Of a stretch of DNA of 64,000 nucleotides, positions 53,623-61,866 are shown one piece after another (position 1 is the stretch's first letter; every line of letters starts with the position of its first letter). Source of the DNA: Butyrivibrio sp. LC3010 (GTDB taxonomy: Bacteria; Bacillota; Clostridia; Lachnospirales; Lachnospiraceae); NCBI RefSeq assembly GCF_000424385.1, contig NZ_AUJU01000011.1:62001-126000 (forward strand), given 5' to 3'. Under the pieces are notes generated by a model. The model did not search any database, had not been told where the DNA came from, and saw only the letters and a program-made list of their open reading frames with translations. Position numbers and translations under genes: made by a program.

Positions 53623-54849
53623 TCATTTATAATCTTGAACTGTCTTTAAAAATTTTTCTATCACATATTCAACTTCATCATCTCTTAATATTGAAAAAAG
53701 CGGAAGTGTAATAAGATTCTTGAAATAATTATAACTGTTAGGAAAATCCTCTATCTTCCATCCTATTTTCTTATAACCACTCATCATAGGCAGTGGTTTG
53801 TAATGAACATTGCACGATATACCTTGCTCCCCCATTTTTTGAATTACTTCATTTCTACTAGTAATGTCTAGCCAAGGCGTACGCGTAATATACAAATGTC
53901 CAGAGCTCTCATATTCATCTGTATAATGATCAAGTACCTTTATTCCATGCGCCTTAAATGCTGCATCATATTTTTCTATAATCTCACGTCTTCTCTTAAG
54001 CATTTCAGGGTACCTGCGAAGTTGCACAATGCCAATAGAAGCAAGAATATCTGTCATATTGCATTTATACCATGGCCCTAAAACATCGTATTCCCAACTA
54101 ACTCCATTGTACTTAGAAAAAGCATCCTTACTTTGACCATGTAAGGAATATAACATATACCTATGATATATCTCTTCGTTATCTATTCCCGGGATGCTTT
54201 TCCACAGAGCTGCTCCCCCTTCAGCAGTAGTAATGTTTTTTACTGAATGAAATGAAAAAGAACTAAAATCCGCTAATTGTCCTGCATATACTTTCTTACC
54301 ACTAATCTTTCTCTTCGCTCCAATTGAATGAGCTGCATCATCTATTATAGCAACACGTCCTATAGCCCTTTGGACATCTGATGATGGACAAAATATCTCT
54401 TTCTTTTTTTCTACTATCTCATATATTTTTTCGTAATCGCACGGAATTCCATAAAGATCAACGCATACAACAGCCTTAGTATTATTAGTTATCGCTCTAT
54501 CAACAGAATCATAATCCATTTCAAAATGATCCTTTTGTATATCCACCGGAATAGGGGTAGCTCCAACATGCAAAACTGCTGATACAGTAGCCGTGTATGT
54601 AAATGCTGGCACAATAACCTCATCACCCGGACCAACCCCTAAAATACGCAAGTTTAATTCTTCTGCTGCTGTAGCTGAGTTTAAACAAACCGCTTTACTA
54701 CTTCCAATATACTCTGCTATTTGTTTTTCCAATTTTTTAGTCTTAGGTCCTGTTGTAATCCAACCAGAGCGAAGCGTATCCACAACCTCATTCACTTCCT
54801 CTTCTGTAAGATCTGGCCAATTAAATAATACTTTTTTTTCTTCCATCAT
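53623..54849 (-). CDS. DegT/DnrJ/EryC1 UDP-sugar aminotransferase
   Basis: 408 aa from the ATG at 54849; the frame runs to an ATG at 54903 that overlaps the upstream gene. The start is uncertain because no good ribosome binding site is visible, but family members begin close to KKVLFNWPDLTEEEV. The pyridoxal-phosphate Lys lies in SFHSVKNITTAEGGA (near 210), with IDDAAHSIGA before it. It would aminate the 4-keto sugar made by the neighbouring 4,6-dehydratase (PseC/PglE/LegC-like), giving a 4-amino-6-deoxy sugar for the nonulosonic acid or for a bacillosamine-type first sugar. Confidence 0.9.
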   Translation of the reverse strand: MMEEKKVLFNWPDLTEEEVNEVVDTLRSGWITTGPKTKKLEKQIAEYIGSSKAVCLNSATAAEELNLRILGVGPGDEVIVPAFTYTATVSAVLHVGATPIPVDIQKDHFEMDYDSVDRAITNNTKAVVCVDLYGIPCDYEKIYEIVEKKKEIFCPSSDVQRAIGRVAIIDDAAHSIGAKRKISGKKVYAGQLADFSSFSFHSVKNITTAEGGAALWKSIPGIDNEEIYHRYMLYSLHGQSKDAFSKYNGVSWEYDVLGPWYKCNMTDILASIGIVQLRRYPEMLKRRREIIEKYDAAFKAHGIKVLDHYTDEYESSGHLYITRTPWLDITSRNEVIQKMGEQGISCNVHYKPLPMMSGYKKIGWKIEDFPNSYNYFKNLITLPLFSILRDDEVEYVIEKFLKTVQDYK

Positions 54850-54892
54850 ATTTTTACCATAGACACAATTACATATTGTATGTTTGTAAAAT

Positions 54893-55555
54893 CTACATAA
54901 CATCTTTAAGTTCTTTAGGTATCGAAGGTAGTTCTTTTAGCTTTTTCCAATTCTCATTTCCTGGTAGAATTACTGCCATTACTGTAAGCCAAATCATTTT
55001 AAAATATAATTTCAAATTCTTATGTTTGATGTACCAGCACTCAAGATGTGATTTATAGGGTGATATCACTTTTGCATAAAATGTTTCATAGTCCTCAACC
55101 TTCCACAGTATTTCCTCTTCATTTCTAAAAGCCACTGCCCCTAGTCCTGATAATCCCGGCAAATCCTTCTCCATTATCTTTCGATCCTCTTCAGGGAATA
55201 ACATATATTGTTTTTTTACCTGAGGCCTATAACCAATTATGCTCATATCACCTTTGATAACATTTATTAGTTGAGGCAATTCATTTATTTTTGTTTTTCT
55301 TAGAAACTTGCCCATTGGTAATATTCTAGGATCATTCTTTGCAGTAAAAAGTCCTCCCTTCATGTTAGGTGAATTTCTTAGCATAGTCGCAAACTTTATT
55401 AGTGGAAATTCTTTTCCCCCTTTTCCAACTCGCATCTGCTTATAGAAGATATCATGCTCTCCTGTCAGCTTTAATCCAATCATTATTGGAATCATAAATG
55501 GAAGCAGGACTATAATCGCAATCAGTGAAAATAATATGTCAAAAAACCTTATCAT
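54893..55555 (-). CDS. Priming sugar-phosphate transferase (PglC/EpsL type)
   Basis: 220 aa, with GGGAGG before the ATG. It has one N-terminal re-entrant membrane helix (about 5-28) and the catalytic bacterial sugar transferase domain (GGKEFPLIKFATMLRNSP, FLRKTKINELPQLINVIKGDMSIIGYRPQ, PGLSGLGAV). Short monotopic enzymes of this type move a sugar-1-phosphate to undecaprenyl phosphate, starting the repeat unit. Its neighbours suggest a diacetamido-6-deoxy sugar as substrate. Confidence 0.95.
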   Translation of the reverse strand: MIRFFDILFSLIAIIVLLPFMIPIMIGLKLTGEHDIFYKQMRVGKGGKEFPLIKFATMLRNSPNMKGGLFTAKNDPRILPMGKFLRKTKINELPQLINVIKGDMSIIGYRPQVKKQYMLFPEEDRKIMEKDLPGLSGLGAVAFRNEEEILWKVEDYETFYAKVISPYKSHLECWYIKHKNLKLYFKMIWLTVMAVILPGNENWKKLKELPSIPKELKDVM

Positions 55556-55557
55556 TC

Positions 55558-56763
55558 CTACATCCTCCCATCCAAAAACTTCCCTGTTTCTTTATGATTG
55601 AAATTAGGAATCATCTCATTAAACATATCTATCAACACTGTTCGGTTCCAGTTTCCTTCTTTTCGAAGTTTTCTTATCTTCTCTGAAAATGCATCAAGTT
55701 TTTCGTTGTTATAATCTGGTTCATTCTTGATAATCCCAATTGATTCAAATCTATTCATATCAAGAACTTCTTTATCTGTATAAAACTCCTCGAAATCCTT
55801 TTCTCCTGTAGTATCACTATCAAAGAAGTATACCGGATACTTATGAACTGCTTTGAATTCGACAACTCTATCTCTTGCCTCCTGCTCCGTGGCACACCTG
55901 ACAACCTCATACCCAAGACTCTCAAGATACTTTTCAGCTATCCTTGAAAAAGTCACAAGATTGAGCTCCTGGCTAAGTTTTGGAAAATAGATGTCACGGT
56001 TTTCGCCGGTAAGGCACGACATCAAACACAATTCTCCAGACTCCTTGGGAGTAACAAAATAGCGCTTTACATCCTGCGGTGCTGCCAATGGCTGATTTTT
56101 CTCTATTCTTTTATTAAATCCATAGAGCAGACTCCCATCTGAAAAAGCTACATTCGCGAATCTGGCCATGGACAGAGGCATGTTCTCACTCCTACGATTT
56201 AAGTACATCTCCATAATCCGCTTACTTGCACCCATCATATTTACAGGATTAGCTGCTTTGTCCGTGGATACGCAGAAATATTTCTTAGCCCCCATTTTCT
56301 CAGCTATCTGCATGACTTTCTCAGTATAGAATATGTTGGTATCAATCATACGCATCAAAGTGAACGGATCCTTTTCAGATCTGACATGCTTAAGTGCTGA
56401 CGTATTAAAAATGTAGTCATACCTTCCAATCCTTTTACACTGCGCATCTATGAAATCTTCAAATATGTCACTACCGCAATCAAGCGCAAATGTTGCAAAT
56501 TCACCCGTTCCATATCCAACTGATGATCTGATATCGCGAACCAATTCCACCATGTTGTTCTCACTGATATCAACTACATGAAGCACCTTGGGATTCCTTA
56601 AAAAAATTTCTTTACAAATTGCTGAACCTATCGTTCCAGCTCCACCTATGACTAAAAAATTCGAGCTACTGACTATGTCAGTAATCTCCGATTCAATTTT
56701 TTCTATATCATTTACAAAAAGTGGACTTGTTCTTCCTACTAATGGCAGTATATTGTCTATCAT
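55558..56763 (-). CDS. UDP-N-acetylhexosamine 4,6-dehydratase-like SDR (PseB/CapD type)
   Basis: 401 aa, with TTGGAG before the ATG. The NAD-binding motif GGAGTIGSA lies near 39-47, an Asp after strand 2 in VVDISENNM, the catalytic region VSTDKAANPVNMMGASKR has Met in place of the usual Tyr (as in FlaA1/PseB/PglF-type enzymes), and the C-terminal part carries FYTDKEVLDMNRFESIGI. It removes water from UDP-GlcNAc to give a 4-keto-6-deoxy sugar. It is the first gene of the operon, behind a promoter and leader hairpin. Confidence 0.9.
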   Translation of the reverse strand: MIDNILPLVGRTSPLFVNDIEKIESEITDIVSSSNFLVIGGAGTIGSAICKEIFLRNPKVLHVVDISENNMVELVRDIRSSVGYGTGEFATFALDCGSDIFEDFIDAQCKRIGRYDYIFNTSALKHVRSEKDPFTLMRMIDTNIFYTEKVMQIAEKMGAKKYFCVSTDKAANPVNMMGASKRIMEMYLNRRSENMPLSMARFANVAFSDGSLLYGFNKRIEKNQPLAAPQDVKRYFVTPKESGELCLMSCLTGENRDIYFPKLSQELNLVTFSRIAEKYLESLGYEVVRCATEQEARDRVVEFKAVHKYPVYFFDSDTTGEKDFEEFYTDKEVLDMNRFESIGIIKNEPDYNNEKLDAFSEKIRKLRKEGNWNRTVLIDMFNEMIPNFNHKETGKFLDGRM

Positions 56764-56780
56764 TTTTACTCCAAATAAGA

Positions 56781-56822
56781 TAAAACGGCAGCCACGTTAT
56801 GAAGCATCACAACGCGCTGCCG
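56781..56822 (-). terminator. Leader terminator/attenuator of the polysaccharide operon
   Basis: CGGCAGC (56786-56792) pairs with GCTGCCG (56816-56822), extended by CGTT/AACG and TGA/TCA after small internal loops. On the minus strand TTTTATCTTATTT follows, then the ribosome binding site of the first gene. It lies between the predicted promoter and that gene. Confidence 0.7.
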
Positions 56823-56863
56823 CTTAATAAATCGTTATTTATGCTCCCCAATATAAACTCTTT

Positions 56864-56892
56864 TCATAAAGTTTATGCACTTGAACAATCAA
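56864..56892 (-). promoter_or_regulatory. Putative promoter of the polysaccharide operon
   Basis: Minus-strand -35 TTGATT (56887-56892), 17-nt spacer, -10 TTATGA (56864-56869). It starts about 80 bp upstream of the leader hairpin's end. Confidence 0.5.
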
Positions 56893-56895
56893 GTG
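56878..56895. promoter_or_regulatory. CACTTGA-ACAA-TCAAGTG palindrome at the promoter
   Basis: A 7-bp perfect palindrome overlapping the predicted -35 box; a candidate operator for the polysaccharide operon. Confidence 0.5.
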
Positions 56896-56900
56896 TTCTC

Positions 56901-56975
56901 ATAAGAAAAAATCCCCACAGAGCCCCTCAGCTCTATAGGGATATTATACGCTAAATATGGTGATTTGTCATTGAA
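56901..56975 (-). terminator. Terminator of the macro-domain operon, repeat copy 1
   Basis: ATCCC...AGAGC pairs with GCTCT...AGGGAT (56911-56942). On the minus strand TTTTTTCTTAT follows. The hairpin and some 30 bp on its upstream side recur at 60278-60347. Confidence 0.8.
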
Positions 56976-57008
56976 TAATGCCGCTGAAAAATATCTATAT
57001 ATAGCCAT

Positions 57009-57428
57009 TTATAACAATACTTCTTCTTTTAAACCTATCACATTTTTATACATTTCTATTCCATCAAATAGAATATTTATAATTATATGATCAGTACTTT
57101 CCGGTATCTCCATCGGAATTTCAAATCCACATGAGCAGCCATAGTCAGCAGTCCTTTTCTGCTCTTCATTGCTTAGGACTGCACCCGTTCTATCACACAT
57201 TGTCAAATGTATATCTACAGCACCTTGAGCAACTTCGTATTTACGCTCTGCTGGTGTATCAAAATCTATATCAAGAACACTCCCATGAACATTAACAGTA
57301 TTTACAAACAGTCCGTTATAATAAAAGCATTCGAAATCTGCTTTGACATAAATAATATTTTTATACTGGTTAAATACATTTTCGTTTCTTTCTCTTCTAA
57401 GAATCTTTCTGTAATCCATCTCTAACAC
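57009..57428 (-). CDS. Hypothetical protein linked to the macro-domain gene
   Basis: 139 aa. Starts at GTG 57428 (AAGG four nt upstream) or at ATG 57419. It has no signal peptide or membrane segment. The composition suggests a β-rich cytoplasmic domain (FECFYYNGLFVNTVNVHGSVLDIDFDTP; CSCGFEIPMEIPES). I recognise no family or catalytic motif. Its start lies 6 bp after the macro-domain stop, and both end at one terminator, so they are co-transcribed and likely work together. Confidence 0.65.
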   Translation of the reverse strand: MLEMDYRKILRRERNENVFNQYKNIIYVKADFECFYYNGLFVNTVNVHGSVLDIDFDTPAERKYEVAQGAVDIHLTMCDRTGAVLSNEEQKRTADYGCSCGFEIPMEIPESTDHIIINILFDGIEMYKNVIGLKEEVLL

Positions 57429-57434
57429 ACTACC

Positions 57435-58277
57435 TTAAGCAGCATTGAACATATAGGCATTTGGTCTATCGGTATATCTTAGGCCATCTTTAGATACATA
57501 TATTTTATTTGCATAATTTAGTTTTTTCATCAATCCCATTAGGGGATATATTACTGCATTATCTTTCCTTGCTGCATCTTCCTTAGAAATGATTTTTACA
57601 TTTCTGATATGATTCCATGCATGAATTAGTACCGTTTCATCAACCGGTAATGAGTCTAGCTGGAGATTATTATCTACATTAAGCGACCATGATTTTTTAT
57701 CATCAACAAGCACCGGACCATTTTCCTTAATATATGAAATACACTTATGCACAAATAGTTGATATCCTTCTAACCCCACTTCACCATTAATCATCTTCTC
57801 TATATCGGATAAATCCTCAGTATAATCCTTGCTATCCACATAGTTATCAGTATAGATGTAAATATCTATAGGCAATTTTCTTAAGTATTTCTCCATGAGA
57901 GGCTGTACATCATTCCATCGGAGCCCTCCGTTGCCACAACCAAGTGCCGGAAATGCTATAGAACTAATGCCTAATACATCCCATTTATCTGCAAACTTCT
58001 GCAATCCCATCTCAATATATTCGAGTTGTGATTTATTTCTCCACTTATCTTTTGTCGGAAATAGAAGAATAGTTTTATTGAGATCTCTGAACAAAAACAG
58101 ATTCCCCATTTTAAATTCGCCACTATCGCATTTCCTTTTATAAGCCTCAAACATCTTCGGATAACGCTTTTTAAATTCAAGCGCTATGCCTTTCCCCATA
58201 ACCCCCTCAAGGTTAACAGTATTTGTAATAACCTGTGCAGGACTAGCGAAAATATCTCCTTTAATATATTTAATCAT
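57435..58277 (-). CDS. Macro domain protein (DarG-like N-terminal domain)
   Basis: 280 aa from the ATG at 58277, giving the normal MIKYIKGDIF start; the frame runs to a TTG at 58298. The macro domain covers about 1-150: KGDIFASPAQVITNTVNLEGVMGKGIALEFKKRYP, then FPTKDKWRNKSQLEYI and FPALGCGNGGL, which match the ADP-ribose-binding loops of the DarG/Poa1 group. That group removes ADP-ribose, in DarG from DNA. The C-terminal half (about 160-280) is a separate domain that I cannot name; DarG proteins also carry one. No darT toxin gene is next to it. Confidence 0.85.
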   Translation of the reverse strand: MIKYIKGDIFASPAQVITNTVNLEGVMGKGIALEFKKRYPKMFEAYKRKCDSGEFKMGNLFLFRDLNKTILLFPTKDKWRNKSQLEYIEMGLQKFADKWDVLGISSIAFPALGCGNGGLRWNDVQPLMEKYLRKLPIDIYIYTDNYVDSKDYTEDLSDIEKMINGEVGLEGYQLFVHKCISYIKENGPVLVDDKKSWSLNVDNNLQLDSLPVDETVLIHAWNHIRNVKIISKEDAARKDNAVIYPLMGLMKKLNYANKIYVSKDGLRYTDRPNAYMFNAA

Positions 58278-58329
58278 GTCTATCAACCATCTTTCCAAAT
58301 AAGCGTGCGTTTTGTTAATAAAACCTTAT

Positions 58330-60084
58330 TCACCGCACAAACTTATCCACTATACAACTCTTTTTGCAGAAGCATATTCCATAAGACACTACCCCCAAAT
58401 AGCCGTCTGCAAGTATTCCTTCCTCGTACTTCATATCGTGAATCTGTGCCAATGCTTCCTTTATTCCGTCATCCATCTCGTCAAATTTTTTTCTGGTCTT
58501 AAGTTCAAATATATAGGCAGGATCCTTTGGTCTGTCCGGATATAATACTATGTCAGGTCTGCCTTGCCCTTCCTCGCGATTTGATCTTGGCTTATAGCCA
58601 GGCATTCCATACAAGAGTGACAAGAAGAACCCATGATAAAAACTCTCCTCATTATCAAAATAGCTTATGCTTTTTGATAATAGTTCTGACACAAAGTCTT
58701 CAATACGACGTGTATCCTGATCTAGTATTGCCTTATGAAATTCAGACAAATCCACAGTTTTTACTTTTGCATCAAACCAATCTTTTACCTGAGTTTTAAA
58801 TAAAGATCTGATTTCTCTGTTTGGAATCTTCATTGTAATAAACGTCAGATCATCATCAAGTCTTGTAGATACAGCTTTCATGTAGCCGGTAAAAAATAAG
58901 AAATTCCACAAATTGTCATCGTTTGTATCTATATCATCATATGTTATATCTTCATGGATTCTTTTTTCTATTGTTCCGCCTGAAATAAGAGTATCAAGCT
59001 CATCCTTTACAGAATCATCTGCTCTTTCTATCATTTCTTTTATTATTGAATTTGAAGAAGTATTGGACCAGTACGCTTCTGGCAGCCTATTCATATCCGA
59101 AATATGATCATCGACATATTTTATTACGCTCCAGGGATTATAAACCTCTGTATTTCCAAAAAGGTATCCATCATACCATTCCTTTACTGTTTCTGTACTT
59201 CCTGCAAGGCCATAGTTATCGAGCATTTCATCCGTTTCCTGTTGCAAAAAGCCGAAGTACTCACCAAAATCAACATCTCTGATAGAATTGACCTTTAGAT
59301 TGTTTAAGCCCGTAAATATACTTTCCTTACTTATCCTAAGGCATCCCGTTACCACTGCAAACTCCAGCGCATTATTTGTTTTTAGTACTGACTCAAACAG
59401 TGATCTGATAAATCCTGTCATATCATCATAAAAGCCGCGCCTATATGCATTTTCAAGTGGCACATCGTATTCGTCAATTAAAACGATGGTCTTTTTTCCA
59501 TGGTGCTTTTCTAAAAGTCCTGATAATGTCTTAAGTGCAACTGCATATTTTCCACATTCTCTTCTAAAGGCACTCTGCCTATCACTGTCGTTTTTAAAAC
59601 TTTTCTCCAGTTCTCGCCATTCTATCTCACCATGCTCAAGACTGATAAATTCCTGTTTTTCAGAGTCAGAAAGCTTGTCCGAATCAGCCAGGTAAATGTG
59701 TCTTGTAAATTCACTAATAACAACCTTTCGCAATATCATGAAGGAATTATAAAAATCATCCTGCTTTCCGGATTTCAAAGAAAGATTGATGACTGGATAT
59801 TGTCCCTGCTTGGAAAGCAACTCATCATCACATGTCATTACCTTCTTACCGGTAAAATATCTCCCTTTATCAACAGCATTTCCCCCCTCATCTCTTTCTT
59901 CCTCAAAAAAAGTCTGTATCGTTGAAAGTGCAAGGGTTTTACCAAAACGCCTGGGCCGGGTAAAAAGAGTCACTTTACCACCTTTTTTCACTATATCTCT
60001 AATGAGCAGAGTCTTATCTACATAGTATAGATCATTATCAATAAAATCTTTGTAATTTTCGTATCCCACTCCCAGCTTCTTCAC
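58330..60084 (-). CDS. AAA-ATPase-like / PD-(D/E)XK nuclease superfamily protein
   Basis: 584 aa from a GTG at 60084, 6 nt after GGAGG; this gives the family start VKKLGVGYENYKDFI, whereas the frame runs 11 codons further. The N-terminal AAA-ATPase-like domain (about 1-290) has LYYVDKTLLI, the P-loop-like RPRRFGKTLAL near 48 and Walker B IVLIDEYDVPL near 205. The C-terminal DUF1703 domain (about 500-584) has the nuclease-like GRPDIVLY...AYIFELKTRK (Asp...Glu-x-Lys). These proteins are very numerous in anaerobic Firmicutes and Bacteroidetes; a role in defence or mobile-DNA handling is suspected, not shown. Confidence 0.9.
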   Translation of the reverse strand: MKKLGVGYENYKDFIDNDLYYVDKTLLIRDIVKKGGKVTLFTRPRRFGKTLALSTIQTFFEEERDEGGNAVDKGRYFTGKKVMTCDDELLSKQGQYPVINLSLKSGKQDDFYNSFMILRKVVISEFTRHIYLADSDKLSDSEKQEFISLEHGEIEWRELEKSFKNDSDRQSAFRRECGKYAVALKTLSGLLEKHHGKKTIVLIDEYDVPLENAYRRGFYDDMTGFIRSLFESVLKTNNALEFAVVTGCLRISKESIFTGLNNLKVNSIRDVDFGEYFGFLQQETDEMLDNYGLAGSTETVKEWYDGYLFGNTEVYNPWSVIKYVDDHISDMNRLPEAYWSNTSSNSIIKEMIERADDSVKDELDTLISGGTIEKRIHEDITYDDIDTNDDNLWNFLFFTGYMKAVSTRLDDDLTFITMKIPNREIRSLFKTQVKDWFDAKVKTVDLSEFHKAILDQDTRRIEDFVSELLSKSISYFDNEESFYHGFFLSLLYGMPGYKPRSNREEGQGRPDIVLYPDRPKDPAYIFELKTRKKFDEMDDGIKEALAQIHDMKYEEGILADGYLGVVSYGICFCKKSCIVDKFVR

Positions 60085-60277
60085 AAAAGACCTCCACATC
60101 TTTTTGACTATAACCACATTGCCAATTTATATTTAAAGTCTACCATATCATCAGCAAGATTCAATAATACTATTTTGCTCTTAGGGCTACCACAAACCTC
60201 TATCTTCTTTGTAAGTCTCCCATAGCTATACGATTGATTTCTCGTAGTAATTTACTGTCATCTTCTTTATTAACCAC

Positions 60278-60347
60278 ATAAGAAAATCCCCATAGAGCAT
60301 GTAACTCTACAGGGATATTATGCGCTAATTCAGGCATTTGTCATTGA
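60278..60347 (-). terminator. Terminator after the coiled-coil gene, repeat copy 2
   Basis: ATCCCCATAGAG pairs with CTCTACAGGGAT (60286-60316). On the minus strand TTTTCTTATG follows. GATATTATGCGCTAA and TTTGTCATTGA are shared with the copy at 56901-56975. Confidence 0.75.
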
Positions 60348-60407
60348 GATAATCTGTATTTGGAGTTTCGATTAAATATTTCTAAATATCCTTCTAACCA
60401 CTAATAA

Positions 60408-60743
60408 TCAGCAAATCTTTTTCTGTATTTTCTCAACTTCTGATTCAAGATGTCTTTGCAGATCCTGATACCATTCAGCAACTCTCTGAGTATTGGGAAC
60501 AATTTCATTTTCAATCTGAAGTTTTATACTTGTAACATCACTTTTGACATCACTCATATCCTTCTCCAAAATAGATATCTTACCATCCATTACATCGAGT
60601 CTGCCATCCATTGCATCGAGTCTGCCATCTATTGCATCGAGTCTGCCATCTATTGCATCGAGTCTGCCATCTATTGTATCGAGTCTGCCATCTATTGTAT
60701 CTAATTTATTTAGTATAATTTCGAATTTTTCATCAGTATTCAT
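60408..60743 (-). CDS. Small coiled-coil protein with seven-residue repeats
   Basis: 111 aa, with GGAGG before the ATG. Residues about 12-52 are six copies of a heptad (LDTIDGR, LDAIDGR, LDAMDGR), followed by a longer coiled coil (ISILEKDMSDVKSDVTSIKLQIE) and an amphipathic C-terminal helix with Trp. The heptads come from a 21-bp DNA repeat. It is a soluble rod-like protein without enzymatic motif. It lies between the AAA/nuclease gene and the Rpn gene on the same strand; a link to either is unproven. Confidence 0.8.
   Translation of the reverse strand: MNTDEKFEIILNKLDTIDGRLDTIDGRLDAIDGRLDAIDGRLDAMDGRLDVMDGKISILEKDMSDVKSDVTSIKLQIENEIVPNTQRVAEWYQDLQRHLESEVEKIQKKIC
60585..60702. repeat. 21-bp tandem repeat, five to six copies
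   Basis: Units of the form GTCTGCCATCTATTGCATCGA run head to tail inside the coiled-coil gene; neighbouring copies differ by one or two bases. Being a multiple of three, changes in copy number keep the frame. Confidence 0.9.
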
Positions 60744-60875
60744 TCTGTATCCTCCAAGCTATTATTTTACTAACTAGTACAAAAATATTATCACGTAAAA
60801 TAATGTTAATCCATATGACATAGTAGCCAAAAAACAAGCACACATGGTAAAAACTCTCCTCATTGTCATATACGC

Positions 60876-61799
60876 TTATGCTTTTTCCTTTAAAGCAGCA
60901 TATATCGAATCGACATCATAATCCGGTGCATATTCCTTGGCGACATCACAGATAGTCTGAACTGTAGTAATGTCCTCCTCTACTTCATCCGCTATTGTCT
61001 CTACTGTTTTTCCCTTTATTAGTTTTTTGCAAATCAGTTCAATCAGATGTTTATCTACTCCTTCAACATATCCATCATTTCGCACGTTCCTTAGATGTAA
61101 CTCTTCGTTATACTCTGTTAGTATGCTCATATATGCCTCCGATCTTTGTTTTAAAAGGAAATCTCTGAGTACTCCGTCTTCGATACAACTTTTTATCGCC
61201 TCATCTACTGCCTTGTCAACATCCATGGATTCTGCATTAGTCCTAACTCTCGCTATAAGTTCTGAATAATCTGACAATACTTTGCAGTCATCTAGCAATT
61301 GTTTACTATGCCCCTGATTTACATTATACACATCTGCTGTCATTTCTATGCAGCTCCCAGGTTTTTCAAATGACGCTGACAGCTTTAATTGCTGATAGTC
61401 AGGTTGAGCGTCGTTTCCATTATAAAACACAACATACTTTGGTGTGGGTAACTTAAGCACGTCTTTTTGATATAGATCAAGTCCCTTAAGTTCTATATAG
61501 CTACTATACAGTTTAGACAGATACAAGAAGCCTCTTAGTGGCATATTCTTGTTTATAGTACTTTGATGCTCCCACAGATTTATTTCTGCTTGAAAAAGAA
61601 ATGACACATCATTCTTCATTTTCATGTAAACAGTGTCTTCCATCGTGTTAAATTCTAACGCATCTAAATCCGTATAGTCAGTCCCAGCTACTGCATTATA
61701 TAATTCCAGTGCGTAAACCTTATTTTCTTCACTACCAAATAGTTTTCTAAACAATCTATCTTTATGTTTATTATTTGTTGTGACGATTTCTTCTGACAA
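60876..61799 (-). CDS. Rpn family recombination-promoting nuclease / PD-(D/E)XK transposase-like protein
   Basis: 307 aa with a TTG start after GGAGG. The N-terminal nuclease domain has DRLFRKLFGSEENKVYALELYNAV, then NDVSFLFQAEINLWEHQSTINKNMPLRGFLYLSKLY, whose Gln-x-Glu and upstream Asp are the catalytic type of the Rpn/PD-(D/E)XK group. The C-terminal third is helical (EYNEELHLRNVRNDGYVEGVDKHLIELICKKL). Rpn proteins cut DNA and promote RecA-independent recombination in E. coli. A broken relative lies at 42326-42568. Confidence 0.9.
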   Translation of the reverse strand: MSEEIVTTNNKHKDRLFRKLFGSEENKVYALELYNAVAGTDYTDLDALEFNTMEDTVYMKMKNDVSFLFQAEINLWEHQSTINKNMPLRGFLYLSKLYSSYIELKGLDLYQKDVLKLPTPKYVVFYNGNDAQPDYQQLKLSASFEKPGSCIEMTADVYNVNQGHSKQLLDDCKVLSDYSELIARVRTNAESMDVDKAVDEAIKSCIEDGVLRDFLLKQRSEAYMSILTEYNEELHLRNVRNDGYVEGVDKHLIELICKKLIKGKTVETIADEVEEDITTVQTICDVAKEYAPDYDVDSIYAALKEKA

Positions 61800-61866
61800 G
61801 TATATCCTTACCTCCTAATTTTAGCCCATGCACCAGCAAAATGCCACCTCATGAGTCATTACATAT

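Noticed and set aside
57009..58277. Complete DarTG toxin-antitoxin pair
   Set aside because: Neither neighbour shows the DarT ADP-ribosyltransferase pattern; only the macro-domain side is recognised.
60585..60702. 21-bp repeat block as a possible CRISPR or iteron array
   Set aside because: Units are contiguous and encode heptads of an open frame with a good ribosome binding site.
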